A stretch of 64,000 nt of DNA from Phyllobacterium lublinensis (lineage in GTDB: Bacteria > Pseudomonadota > Alphaproteobacteria > Rhizobiales > Rhizobiaceae): positions 1 through 64,000 of the forward strand of contig NZ_JAIUDQ010000008.1 of NCBI RefSeq assembly GCF_020164435.1, given 5' to 3'. Positions 34,131 to 42,639 of this stretch are shown here, one piece after another. The position numbers were made by a program, and so were the translations under genes. The notes under the pieces were generated by a model. The model ran no database searches. It had not been told where the DNA came from and worked only from the letters and a program-made list of their open reading frames with translations. Within the stretch, counting starts at the first letter, position 1, and each line of letters opens with the position of its first letter.

Positions 34131-35687
34131 TTGGATAGTCAGGCCCCCATTGTCTCGCTTCGAGGGATCAGCAAATCCTTTGCTCACGTTCAAGCGTTGC
34201 AAAGCATAGATCTCGATATCTATGCAGGCGAAATTCATGCCGTCATGGGTGAGAACGGCGCGGGCAAATCCACACTCGTCAAGGTCCTGAGCGGTGTCCA
34301 TCGTCGAAGCGGCGGACATATGACCGTCCGCGGGCGCGAGGTGGACTTCGCGACGCCAAAGGAGGCGGAGCGGAGTGGAATCGCCATCATCCATCAGGAA
34401 CTCAATCTCATCCCGGGACTGAGCGTATCAGAGAACATTTTTCTGGGCCGCGAGCCGCTGAAGGCCGGCTTGTTTATCGATTATGCTGAAATTGAAGTGC
34501 GAAGCGCCGAAATCCTCGCCAAGTTCGGAATTGACATTGATCCGCGCGCTGAAGTTGAGAACCTACGTGTTGGTGAGCAACAACTGGTTGAGATCGCTCG
34601 AGCTTTATCGCTGAATGCGGACGTGCTCGTCCTTGACGAGCCGACCTCGGCCCTGTCGGAGGCCGAAGCCCAACGGCTCGCCAGTTTTGTTCGCGGGTTG
34701 GCCCGCCAGGGTGTGGCAATTGTGTATATTTCCCATCGCATGAGCGAAGTTTTTGCTCTTGCTGACAAGATCACTGTTTTGCGTGATGGCAATTTCATTG
34801 CAACGCGGCGTTCTGGCGACATCAGCGAGCGCGACGTTATCCGGATGATGGTCGGACGCGAACTCAAAAAGCAGGAAGCCAAATCATCAGTTCTCGATAA
34901 ACCGATTGTTTTGACCGTGCGTAACCTCGGTTTGCAGAAGCCAAATTCCCGCGGGCGGATCCACAGCGTCGTGAAAGATGTGAGTTTTGACGTGCATGCC
35001 GGTGAAATCCTTGGAATTGGCGGATTGTTGGGCTCCGGCCGCACAGAAGTGCTCGAGCTTATTTTCGGTGCGGCAATCGGCAAACGCTCAGGCCAGATCG
35101 AGTGGCGGGGCGTTAAGTGGAATGCCCAGACCCTCACGCCCCGCCGATCTGTCAGCAAGGGCATTGCATTCTTGACAGAGGACAGGAAGGGCACCGGGCT
35201 CCTGATGCATGCCGATATTTGCTCGAACGCCGTTCTGCCTTCCCTTTCGCGGCTCGCTCCACTCGGCTGGATCACCCGGCTTCAGGAAAAAAATGTTGCC
35301 GATGGTATTATCAGGGCAATGCGCGTGCGCTGTCAGGGACCAGAGCAACAGATCGATGAATTGAGCGGCGGGAACCAGCAAAAAATCGTTCTGGGAAAAT
35401 GGCTGGAGACAAGACCGAGCGTTGTGCTGCTTGATGAACCGACGCGGGGCATAGACGTTGGCGCAAAGGAAGAAATCTACGATCTGCTCAAGCAACTCGC
35501 CCGTTCTGGCGTTGCGATCATCATGGTAAGTTCAGAATTGCCGGAACTTCTGGCGCTTTCCAATCGTATCCTTGTGATGTGCGAAGGCAGTGCAACAGGC
35601 ATCATCGAAAGCCCTGAGTTTTCAGAAGAGCGTGTAATGGAGCTTGCGACGCCGTTGGGTAATGCACTCACGGGAGAGGCAGCATGA
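34131..35687 (+). CDS. Second sugar ABC transporter ATP-binding protein, RbsA type
   Basis: A 518-residue double ATPase. Domain 1: GENGAGKSTLVKVLSG, LRVGEQQLVEIARAL and VLVLDEPTSALSEAEAQ. Domain 2: GLLGSGRTEVLELIFG, LSGGNQQKIVLGKWL and VVLLDEPTRGIDVGAKEEIYDLL. As in the family, only the first P-loop is intact (the second reads GSGRT). GGAGGAG is four bases before TTG 34131, so that codon is preferred to ATG 34113, which would overlap the ribosome site. Followed by the permease with an ATGA overlap. Confidence 0.92.
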   Translation: MDSQAPIVSLRGISKSFAHVQALQSIDLDIYAGEIHAVMGENGAGKSTLVKVLSGVHRRSGGHMTVRGREVDFATPKEAERSGIAIIHQELNLIPGLSVSENIFLGREPLKAGLFIDYAEIEVRSAEILAKFGIDIDPRAEVENLRVGEQQLVEIARALSLNADVLVLDEPTSALSEAEAQRLASFVRGLARQGVAIVYISHRMSEVFALADKITVLRDGNFIATRRSGDISERDVIRMMVGRELKKQEAKSSVLDKPIVLTVRNLGLQKPNSRGRIHSVVKDVSFDVHAGEILGIGGLLGSGRTEVLELIFGAAIGKRSGQIEWRGVKWNAQTLTPRRSVSKGIAFLTEDRKGTGLLMHADICSNAVLPSLSRLAPLGWITRLQEKNVADGIIRAMRVRCQGPEQQIDELSGGNQQKIVLGKWLETRPSVVLLDEPTRGIDVGAKEEIYDLLKQLARSGVAIIMVSSELPELLALSNRILVMCEGSATGIIESPEFSEERVMELATPLGNALTGEAA

Positions 35688-37006
35688 GCTATCCGAGCGA
35701 GCGGATCATGCGATCATCAAGGGGTACGCTGCGGTTGAAGAGTCTTTTGAAGGCGACCAAGCTCTATTGGGGCCTCGCCCTGCTGTTTCTCGTGGGTGTA
35801 CTATCATCCCCGGTCTCGTCGAAGGGCCATAACATATTCCTTTCATTTGGAAATCTGTCCGATGTGTTCCGGCAGATTTCTGTGACCGGCATTACCGCTG
35901 TCGGCATGACTCTGGTGATCCTGATTGCGGGGATTGATCTTTCAGTTGGTTCCGTTCTGGCATTGGGTTCCGTAGTCTGCGCCATGCTCCTGACCAATGA
36001 GGGGTGGTCAGCCGCTTATCTGCTCGGTGTACCTGCAGTGTTTATCCTGTGCTTTCTGTTCCTGTTTGCGATTGTCACCTTTGCTGTGAAGCTTCGAAGA
36101 ACCGCCTTGAGTGGTACCAGCGCCAGCGAGCCAGCCATGTCAAAGGTGTCGTTGATTGTGGCCGTTGTCGCAGCCTTCAGCATTGCCCTTTGGGTGGCGT
36201 CAAGCTCCGACAGCAAGGCAGGTGTCCTGCTCGTTCTTCTCGTGGTGCCTGCCGTTGGGTTCATGCTTGGCATGGTGAACGGCGTCATTATAGTCGGTGG
36301 ACGGTTGCAGCCGTTCATCGTAACACTCGCCATGATGGTCGCCGGTCTTGGGCTGGCGCGACTGACCGCAGGTCAGAACACTGCGGTGTGGCCCGTTTAC
36401 ACGGGAAGCAATGCAACAGAAGACTTTGAAGCCTTGCGGTCGTTGCTGTTCGGGGTCATTCCGGTTCCGGGCGTAATTTTCGCCAGCATCATTGTTCTGT
36501 TCTGGGTCGTTCTCAAGTTCACCAAATTCGGCCGCTATGTCTATGCCATCGGTGGCAATGAAGAGGCAGCCCGGCTAGCCGGCGTTCCTGTCTGGCGGGT
36601 CAAGATTACGGTCTATGCCATTTCCGGTTATCTCGCTGCGCTGGCTGGCATTCTATATGTCGCACAATACCGGCAGGGAAAGCCTGATGCCGGCATGGGG
36701 CTGGAGCTCGATGCCATTGCTGCCGTGGTCATCGGTGGCACCAGCCTCATGGGCGGCAGGGGATCGATGATCGGAACGCTGGTCGGCGTTCTGATTTTTG
36801 GGTTCCTCAGCAACATTCTCCAGCTCAACAATATCGATAGTAACACCCAGCTTGTCTTGAAGGGCATCATCATCATCGTGGCCGTACTTCTCCAGGAACG
36901 GCGTTCAAGTGGGTGGTTGTTCTTCCTGTCCCAACTCAGGGCACGCAACGCGCCCGAGAAGTCCGTGTCGAACCAGCGAACAGAACCATCAGTGCACGGC
37001 GACTAA
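35684..37006 (+). CDS. Sugar ABC transporter permease, RbsC type, with central insertion
   Basis: A 440-residue permease, about 100 longer than RbsC. The signature GMTLVILIAGIDLSVGSVLALGSV is near residue 85 and YAIGGNEEAARLAGVP plus LELDAIAAVVIGGTSLMGGRGSMIG near 290-360. The added length is a block between residues about 110 and 190 (LLGVPAVFILCFLFLFAIVTFAVKLRRTALSG then polar residues and VSLIVAVVAAFSIALWVASSSDSKAG), which appears to add two helices and a cytoplasmic loop. Such long forms are known among sugar permeases of the XylH/GguB kind. Couples with the ATPase before it and the receptor after it. Confidence 0.9.
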   Translation: MSYPSERIMRSSRGTLRLKSLLKATKLYWGLALLFLVGVLSSPVSSKGHNIFLSFGNLSDVFRQISVTGITAVGMTLVILIAGIDLSVGSVLALGSVVCAMLLTNEGWSAAYLLGVPAVFILCFLFLFAIVTFAVKLRRTALSGTSASEPAMSKVSLIVAVVAAFSIALWVASSSDSKAGVLLVLLVVPAVGFMLGMVNGVIIVGGRLQPFIVTLAMMVAGLGLARLTAGQNTAVWPVYTGSNATEDFEALRSLLFGVIPVPGVIFASIIVLFWVVLKFTKFGRYVYAIGGNEEAARLAGVPVWRVKITVYAISGYLAALAGILYVAQYRQGKPDAGMGLELDAIAAVVIGGTSLMGGRGSMIGTLVGVLIFGFLSNILQLNNIDSNTQLVLKGIIIIVAVLLQERRSSGWLFFLSQLRARNAPEKSVSNQRTEPSVHGD

Positions 37007-37041
37007 TCAGCTTAAACCAGAAAACACCAAGGGAGAGAGAA

Positions 37042-38007
37042 ATGAGCATTACCCGCAGACAGTTTGCAAAATGGGCTATGGCTACAGCCCTGATCGCACC
37101 ATTCGCATTCAACGTCGCAGTTGCAGAAGCCAAGGACAAATATGTCATCGGCTTTAGCCAGACAACGACCGTCGAGCCGTGGCGTGTTCAATTCAACAAA
37201 GACCTTGAAGCGGAAGCCAAGAAGCACGCGAATGTTGAGCTCCTGGTTGCCGATGGCCAGGACAAGACGGAAAAGCAAGTTGCAGATGTCGAGAATTTCA
37301 TTCGACAGGAAGTCGATGCGATCCTGATTTCACCCAAGGAATCGGCGGGTCTCACAGGTGTGGTTGAGAAGGCTATGGACGCGGGAATCCCGGTCATCGT
37401 GCTGGATCGGAATGTGGATACCGACAAGTTCACGCAGTGGATCGGCGGTGACAATGTCGTCATTGGCGAGGCGGCGGGCAAATATGCCGTAGACCTGCTC
37501 GGCGGCAAGGGCAAAGCAAAAGGTACTGTTGTCGAGATCTGGGGTGGTCTTGGAACACAGGCCAGTCACGACCGCAGCAACGGTTTTCACAAGTTCACCG
37601 ATGCAGAGCCTGGCATCAAATACCTTCTGGACAAGCAATCCGGCGACTGGAAGCAGGATCAGGCATATAACATCATGGCAACAGCCCTTCGCAATCACGA
37701 AGACATAACCATGGTCTATGGTCACAACGATCCCATGGCATATGGGGCTTATCTTGCCGCAAAGGATGCTGGCCGCGAAAAGAATATCCTCTTCATCGGG
37801 GTGGATGGGCTGCCAAATGAAGGCGTTCAATGGGTGAACAAAGGGGAGCTTGCAGCCACGTTCCTCTATCCGACACCAGGTGCCGAAGGCCTGCGCCAGG
37901 CCTTGAAGGTTCTGGCAGGTGAAAAGGTTGAAAAGAAGATCGTTCTTGAGACGCAAGCAATCACCAAGGAGAATGCTGCCGAAATCTTGAAGGCAAACGG
38001 TCTGTAG
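37042..38007 (+). CDS. Periplasmic sugar-binding protein of the second ABC importer
   Basis: A 321-residue receptor. Residues 1-31 are a signal peptide (RRQFAKWAMATALIAPFAFNVAVAEA), with an RR pair that could use the Tat route. Mature part: YVIGFSQTTTVEPWRVQFNKDLEAEAKKH, DVENFIRQEVDAILISPKE, IPVIVLDRNV, GGDNVVIGEAAG and VYGHNDPMAYGAY, all typical of Peripla_BP_4. The aromatic residues at EPWR and near HNDPM probably contact the ligand. GGGAGAGAG precedes ATG 37042. No catabolic enzyme is part of this operon, so the substrate remains open. Confidence 0.92.
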   Translation: MSITRRQFAKWAMATALIAPFAFNVAVAEAKDKYVIGFSQTTTVEPWRVQFNKDLEAEAKKHANVELLVADGQDKTEKQVADVENFIRQEVDAILISPKESAGLTGVVEKAMDAGIPVIVLDRNVDTDKFTQWIGGDNVVIGEAAGKYAVDLLGGKGKAKGTVVEIWGGLGTQASHDRSNGFHKFTDAEPGIKYLLDKQSGDWKQDQAYNIMATALRNHEDITMVYGHNDPMAYGAYLAAKDAGREKNILFIGVDGLPNEGVQWVNKGELAATFLYPTPGAEGLRQALKVLAGEKVEKKIVLETQAITKENAAEILKANGL

Positions 38008-38021
38008 TGGCCGAAAGAAAG

Positions 38022-38049
38022 CACGAGTCGCGCAATTGCGCGACTCGTG
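38022..38049. terminator. Perfect palindrome between convergent genes
   Basis: CACGAGTCGCGC and GCGCGACTCGTG pair around AATT, 15 bases after the binding protein stop and 18 before the convergent cyclase stop. It has no T-run; the position fits a two-way terminator or mRNA end stabiliser. Confidence 0.65.
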
Positions 38050-38067
38050 GAGCGCGGATGCCCAAAG

Positions 38068-39303
38068 CTAGATGTTCCGGATGATCGCTGGGTCCAATGT
38101 GAACAGCTCCTGTGCTCTTCCCACGCCCCGCAGTGCAAACCGGCCCACACAGACAAGTTTGGCACGCAATTCGGCCGGCAGTGCCGCGGCAAAGCTCTCG
38201 GAGATGAGAATGTCCTGGTCGACGGAACGGCACATCGAGGCGATTCGGCTTACCTCATTGACTGCAGGACCAACGACCGTGAAGTCCAGGCGTGTATCGC
38301 TGCCGATATTGCCATAGAAGACCTCTCCGATATGCACGCCGAGATAGACATTGGTGGCGGGTTGTCCGGCGGCTTCTCTCGTCGCGTTCAGGACGGCCAG
38401 CCGCCGTCGCAGCAGCTTCTGCGCCTTCAATGCGGCCGTGCATGCGGTTGAGGAGTCGCCGTCGGTGAAAATCGCCAATGTGCCGTCCCCGATCAACTTG
38501 AGGACGTCGCCGCCAGCCTCTTGTACCGACGAGATGACCGCCTCGGCATAGTCGTTCAACATCGGGATGATGGCGTCCGGCGCTGCCGCGTCGGCGATGC
38601 GCGTATAGTCCCTTAAATCAGAATACCAAAGAACGGCCTCGATTCGTTCGGCTGCACCGCGGTTTATGCGACCCGCCAGGACACGCGTGGCGGCGTCGCG
38701 GCCAAGATAGACGTCGGCCAATGTGCGCACGATCCGGGTCAGCGACGCGCATTTTATCGCCAGGCCCAGGCCAGGCACCAACCGTCTCAGGGCCGCGAGG
38801 TCGCTATCCGTGAAGCCCTGCGGATCGTCGGTTACCCAGGAGGAATAGAAACAATCCATCTCGCCGATCGTGCCTTCGCTTGAGAAGCGATGGATAAGCG
38901 CCAGGTAGTCCGTGCACCCCTCCTCCTTCAACGTCGCCAGATGCCTGAACGAGGGCGCGTCAACGACATGGATGCGTTGGCGCAGTTCGTTTTCACCCGA
39001 TTGCAACAGATGGAAAAAGGTCGAGTTCTGCCAATTTGTGGCGGTCTCTCCCGATTGCGACGAGCCATACTCTATGATCGCTTGCTCAAGCTCGCCTTCA
39101 CGGCGCCAGAGGAACACCCTCCCCTCATATATTGGATGCAGCGTATCTACGAAGGCATTCGCACGTTCGAGCTTGATCCCAGCTGCAAGGCACCGGTCAC
39201 AAAATCCGTTAACCAGAAGCGTTTCCGATGTGCCGGCAAGGCCCTGCAAGTCGAGCCAAGCCTCGATATCAACGATGTCGGCATCTCTTATGGTCATGAT
39301 CAT
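38068..39303 (-). CDS. Soluble class III adenylate/guanylate cyclase
   Basis: About 411 residues without membrane helices. Residues 1-200 form an N-terminal domain of the type found in several rhizobial cyclases (WLDLQGLAG-x-SETLLVNGFCDRCLAAGI, HPIYEGRVFLWRR); the cyclase domain starts near 210 with AVLWYSDLRDYTRI and LKLIGDGTLAIF carrying the metal aspartates, and DFTVVGPAVNEVSRI is the conserved catalytic strand. It should make a cyclic nucleotide. The start is uncertain: ATG 39303 and ATG 39297 are close, and the open frame runs to 39366 through a CTG-repeat coding five Gln. It is the second class III cyclase here, different in architecture from that at 12166. Confidence 0.85.
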   Translation of the reverse strand: MIMTIRDADIVDIEAWLDLQGLAGTSETLLVNGFCDRCLAAGIKLERANAFVDTLHPIYEGRVFLWRREGELEQAIIEYGSSQSGETATNWQNSTFFHLLQSGENELRQRIHVVDAPSFRHLATLKEEGCTDYLALIHRFSSEGTIGEMDCFYSSWVTDDPQGFTDSDLAALRRLVPGLGLAIKCASLTRIVRTLADVYLGRDAATRVLAGRINRGAAERIEAVLWYSDLRDYTRIADAAAPDAIIPMLNDYAEAVISSVQEAGGDVLKLIGDGTLAIFTDGDSSTACTAALKAQKLLRRRLAVLNATREAAGQPATNVYLGVHIGEVFYGNIGSDTRLDFTVVGPAVNEVSRIASMCRSVDQDILISESFAAALPAELRAKLVCVGRFALRGVGRAQELFTLDPAIIRNI

Positions 39304-39745
39304 GCGCTCACGCTGCTGCTGCTGCTGCACAAATGGGTACCACGGTCCGGCCATTCGCCAAAGCACCCTCTTGATACCAGACCGCGGTGGAGCTCCGAAA
39401 ATACCGGTGCTGGCAAAGCTGAGATTTCTTGCCCATCCGGCTCAAATCAAGGAAGGTTGAGCCGTTGCAGAGCCATCCTTGGATTTTATACTACTAAAGT
39501 CTGATTGACACGAGCATCGCAACTACATACACATAATATGCTGTATAGACGTTATTATTCAACGCAAACGCGCACAATAATTTATCGTGTTTATATGAAA
39601 ATATTGACGTGATTGACAACTGTTACTAATTTTTTGCAAGTTTAATATACGATTTGAAAATAATATCTTGGTTTTGCTCCGGGTGGGTCGATTTTGAAGT
39701 TTGCGTTTCAAGTACCAATCACGTTGCTCTGTTTGTCTGGTCGCG
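39304..39745. promoter_or_regulatory. AT-rich upstream region of the type IV secretion operon
   Basis: About 440 bases, clearly richer in A and T between 39480 and 39680 than the flanking genes. It must hold the promoter of the operon starting at 39746 and of the cyclase gene on the other strand. TTGAC boxes are present at 39604 and 39613 and TAATAT at 39643, but the spacing is not standard. No gene found. Confidence 0.45.
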
Positions 39746-40474
39746 ATGAGTGAGCGGGACCTACACATGGAAGGTCAGCCATCGCAAAAAGGGCCTGACG
39801 CGCGCTATTTTGCCGAAGCAGTGCGTTGGGAAAACGATGTCATCCGCACGGTCAAACGATCGCGCATGATCGCCTGGGTCGTAACAGCGTTCAGTGCCAT
39901 GCTGGCGGGGCTTGCAATGGCGTGCATGGCCATGCTGCTGCCGTTGAAGAGTTTCGAAGCCTACGTCGTCGAAGTCGACAAGACGACGGGCTACATGGAA
40001 ATCAAACGACCGCTCGCTGAAGGGGATTTGACCCAATCCGAGGCCATCACCAGGATGAATGTGGTCCGTTACGTCAATGCGCGGGAAACCTACGATCCCT
40101 CTAATGTCCAGAACGATTTCGATCTTGCGCAATTGCTGTCGACTGGTAATGCCAGCCGCGATCTCACAAATTTGTATGGACCTTCCAGTCCAACCAATCC
40201 GGTCAACCGCTATGGGCGTCAGACGCGTGTATTGCCGTCGATAAAATCGATCCAGATACCCAACGATCGCACGGCGATCGTGCGATTCTCGACGCAGCGT
40301 ATCGGGCAAGAGTCGGGGCCGGAGGACCACTGGGTGGCGTTGATGCATTATCGCTATTCGCGCGCGCCCATGACGAACGAATGGCGCTTCGAAAATCCGC
40401 TGGGTTTCCAGATCACGGATTATCGTCGCGATCAAGAAACCCTGTCGGGTGAATCCTCCGGTGGACAACAATGA
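39746..40474 (+). CDS. virB8: Type IV secretion system protein VirB8
   Basis: A 242-residue inner-membrane protein: cytoplasmic N-tail with YFAEAVRWENDVIRTVKRSR, one helix (AWVVTAFSAMLAGLAMACMAMLL), then a periplasmic NTF2-like domain with LPLKSFEAYVVEVDKTTG, VVRYVNARETYDP and DHWVALMHYRY. VirB8 nucleates the inner-membrane part of the channel and binds VirB9 and VirB10. ATG 39746 or ATG 39767 are both possible; neither has a good ribosome site. It opens the operon, unlike canonical virB operons that begin with virB1. Confidence 0.88.
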   Translation: MSERDLHMEGQPSQKGPDARYFAEAVRWENDVIRTVKRSRMIAWVVTAFSAMLAGLAMACMAMLLPLKSFEAYVVEVDKTTGYMEIKRPLAEGDLTQSEAITRMNVVRYVNARETYDPSNVQNDFDLAQLLSTGNASRDLTNLYGPSSPTNPVNRYGRQTRVLPSIKSIQIPNDRTAIVRFSTQRIGQESGPEDHWVALMHYRYSRAPMTNEWRFENPLGFQITDYRRDQETLSGESSGGQQ

Positions 40475-41289
40475 CGACGCGTTGGGTGACCGGCGGTAAC
40501 GTGCGGGCCATTGCGGTGGGATTGGTCGTATTGAGCCTTGCCGGCTCAGCTATGCAAGCACGCGCCGAAATAGCGCCGCGACGCGGATCGGCCGACCCCC
40601 GCGTTCGGACCGTCTACTACAACCCTGCCAACGTTGTATCGGTTGATGCCACCCATGGTGTTTCAACGATGATCGTGCTGGGCGATGCGGAGAAAATCGA
40701 AACAGTGGCCGTGGGCGATAGCCTCTCCTGGAAGATCGAACCAAACAAGCGCGGCAACATCATATTTCTCAAGCCGGTCGAGTCGAAGACCACAACGAAC
40801 ATGAACGTTGTCAGCGACAAACACGTTTATACCTTTGTATTGCGCGCCCGCGCGGAAGCTGAAGGCGACCAGACATATATGGTCAAGTTCCGTTATCCCG
40901 ACGAAGAAGCAGACACCAAATTGCTTGCGGAGGCGCAGCGTCTTGTTTCCGAACCCAATCGGGACAATTTTGACTTTGGCAATACCAACACCAATTATCA
41001 GTTTCGCGGCGATCGGGAACTCAAGCCAAGCTATGCCTTTGACGACGGCGTCAAGACCTGGTTGCGGTTCGAGGGGGACATTCCGTCCATCTTCATCGTT
41101 GAAGGCGGAAAACACGAGATCCTCGCCAATTTCCGGCGGGAGGGTGATTACATCGTCATCGACAAGATCGCCAGGCAATGGATGCTGCGTCGCGGCGACT
41201 ATGCGCTGTGCCTTTTCAACTTGCATCGCAAGGCCAGTTCGACCGCGGTCGTCGCCAATGACCACGTTGTCGAAAAGGGGACAAAGTAA
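40471..41289 (+). CDS. virB9: Type IV secretion system protein VirB9
   Basis: A 272-residue periplasmic/outer-membrane core component. Signal peptide residues 1-32 end QARAEI. The N-terminal VirB9 domain follows (DPRVRTVYYNPANVVSVDATHGVSTMIVLGDAEKIETVAVGD, NIIFLKPVE) and the C-terminal VirB7-binding domain contains NTNYQFRGDRELKPSYAFDDGVKTWLRF and DYIVIDKIARQWMLRRGDYALCLFN. Overlaps virB8 by four bases and virB10 starts one base after it. Confidence 0.93.
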   Translation: MTTRWVTGGNVRAIAVGLVVLSLAGSAMQARAEIAPRRGSADPRVRTVYYNPANVVSVDATHGVSTMIVLGDAEKIETVAVGDSLSWKIEPNKRGNIIFLKPVESKTTTNMNVVSDKHVYTFVLRARAEAEGDQTYMVKFRYPDEEADTKLLAEAQRLVSEPNRDNFDFGNTNTNYQFRGDRELKPSYAFDDGVKTWLRFEGDIPSIFIVEGGKHEILANFRREGDYIVIDKIARQWMLRRGDYALCLFNLHRKASSTAVVANDHVVEKGTK

Positions 41290-42606
41290 GTGCCCGATCC
41301 CGATTTTCACAAAAGCATTGAGAATGAGGCGGACCTGGAGTCGCGACTGGTTCAACCGCGGCGCGGCCCCAGCAAGCCCGCCATGATAATACTGTTCGCC
41401 CTCATCACCATTCCGGTCCTGGCGACGCCCCTCTGGTTCAACCGGTCAGCGTCGCCAGAGAGTCTCGAAAAAACTGCAGAAGAAGACCTGCTGCCTCCCC
41501 CTGCACATGTAAAAATTGACGTACCGCCCCCGCCAGAGCTTCCTCCGCAGGTTGAGGAAAAGGCGCCTGCTGCTCCCGAGGAGCAAAGCGGGGATGCGGC
41601 GGAACTCGCTCGCAAGCTTGCGGAGGCGGAAGACGCGCGCCGGGCCGCGGAGGCAGAACGGCTTGCAAACGAATCCGAGAATGATGAAAAACGATGGGAA
41701 CGCTATCGCTCACCAATGGTGATTTCCGAAACTGGCCAGCCGAACGACGCGATGGCTCCTGGTGAGCCCGCCAGGAACCCGGATGAAGCAGAGAAGAGCA
41801 CAGCTACATTTCAGGATGCCAATCCCAACGGTCAGTTCCTGGCTGCCATGGCTGCCAAACCGGTAGAAGTGGCCAAAGCGGAACAGAACAAGCGGATCGA
41901 CGCGCTCGTGCCTCAGGGTACAATGATCCGCGGTGTCCTCGAAACGGCGGTACAGACGGACTTGCCGGGCATGGTGCGGGCCGTGACGACGGAGGATGTC
42001 TGGTCGTTCGACGGCAGACGCGTTTTGCTCCCGGCCGGCACGCGCATGATTGGCGAATACAATGCCGGTGTGGAAGCGAATCAAAAACGGGCGTTCATTG
42101 TCTGGAACCGTGTGTTGCGAGCCGACGGGGTCTCGTTGAACCTCGGGTCGATCGGAACGGACGAACTGGGTCGCTCCGGTTCTGCTGGTGATGTGAACAA
42201 CCACTACCTGGCGAAATACGGCACGGCGATCTTGCTGAGCACCCTGAGCCTGGGTGCCCAGGCGGCGGCAGATACCGGGTCGCGAGCTGTAGGCACCGGT
42301 CCGATCACAACGCAGATATATGATCCGGTCACGCAGAAGACCACTGTCAACACGATCAATCCCAACAACGCGATAGGTACTGATCTGGGCAACAAGGCGT
42401 TGTCTGCCGCTGCCCAGGGGCTGACACAGGTCGCACAGGAGGCGCTGAAGAGTTCGATGAGCATCAAGCCGACCATCAGCATCAATCAGGGAACGCCGAT
42501 CGCCATTTTTGTTCGGCGGGATCTGGATTTCTCAGACCTCTATCCGGATCCGGTCAAGGAAAAACTCAAGGAACTCAAGCGGGGACACGGGTGGTATGAA
42601 AAATAG
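41290..42606 (+). CDS. virB10: Type IV secretion system protein VirB10
   Basis: A 438-residue energy-sensing bridge between both membranes. One helix (AMIILFALITIPVLATPLWF) near residue 35, a proline-rich periplasmic stretch (LLPPPAHVKIDVPPPPELPP), an Ala/Glu coiled segment, then the C-terminal TrbI domain starting ALVPQGTMIRGVLETAVQTDLPGMVRA, with VLLPAGTRMIGEY and INQGTPIAIFVRRDLDF. GTG start. The outer-membrane pore helices lie between residues about 315 and 345 (LAKYGTAILLSTLSLGAQAAA). Confidence 0.93.
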   Translation: MPDPDFHKSIENEADLESRLVQPRRGPSKPAMIILFALITIPVLATPLWFNRSASPESLEKTAEEDLLPPPAHVKIDVPPPPELPPQVEEKAPAAPEEQSGDAAELARKLAEAEDARRAAEAERLANESENDEKRWERYRSPMVISETGQPNDAMAPGEPARNPDEAEKSTATFQDANPNGQFLAAMAAKPVEVAKAEQNKRIDALVPQGTMIRGVLETAVQTDLPGMVRAVTTEDVWSFDGRRVLLPAGTRMIGEYNAGVEANQKRAFIVWNRVLRADGVSLNLGSIGTDELGRSGSAGDVNNHYLAKYGTAILLSTLSLGAQAAADTGSRAVGTGPITTQIYDPVTQKTTVNTINPNNAIGTDLGNKALSAAAQGLTQVAQEALKSSMSIKPTISINQGTPIAIFVRRDLDFSDLYPDPVKEKLKELKRGHGWYEK

Positions 42607-42639
42607 TTCACCCGGTGCCTGGATGCAGGAGGGCGCGTC

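Noticed and set aside
39295..39366. CTG-rich stretch coding poly-Gln as an extended cyclase N-terminus
   Set aside because: Possible but unsupported: no ribosome site upstream and the Gln run is not part of the family; I used the downstream ATG.
39480..39680. AT-rich DNA upstream of the T4SS as an integration or origin site
   Set aside because: No integrase, direct repeats or tRNA fragment nearby; more simply a promoter region.
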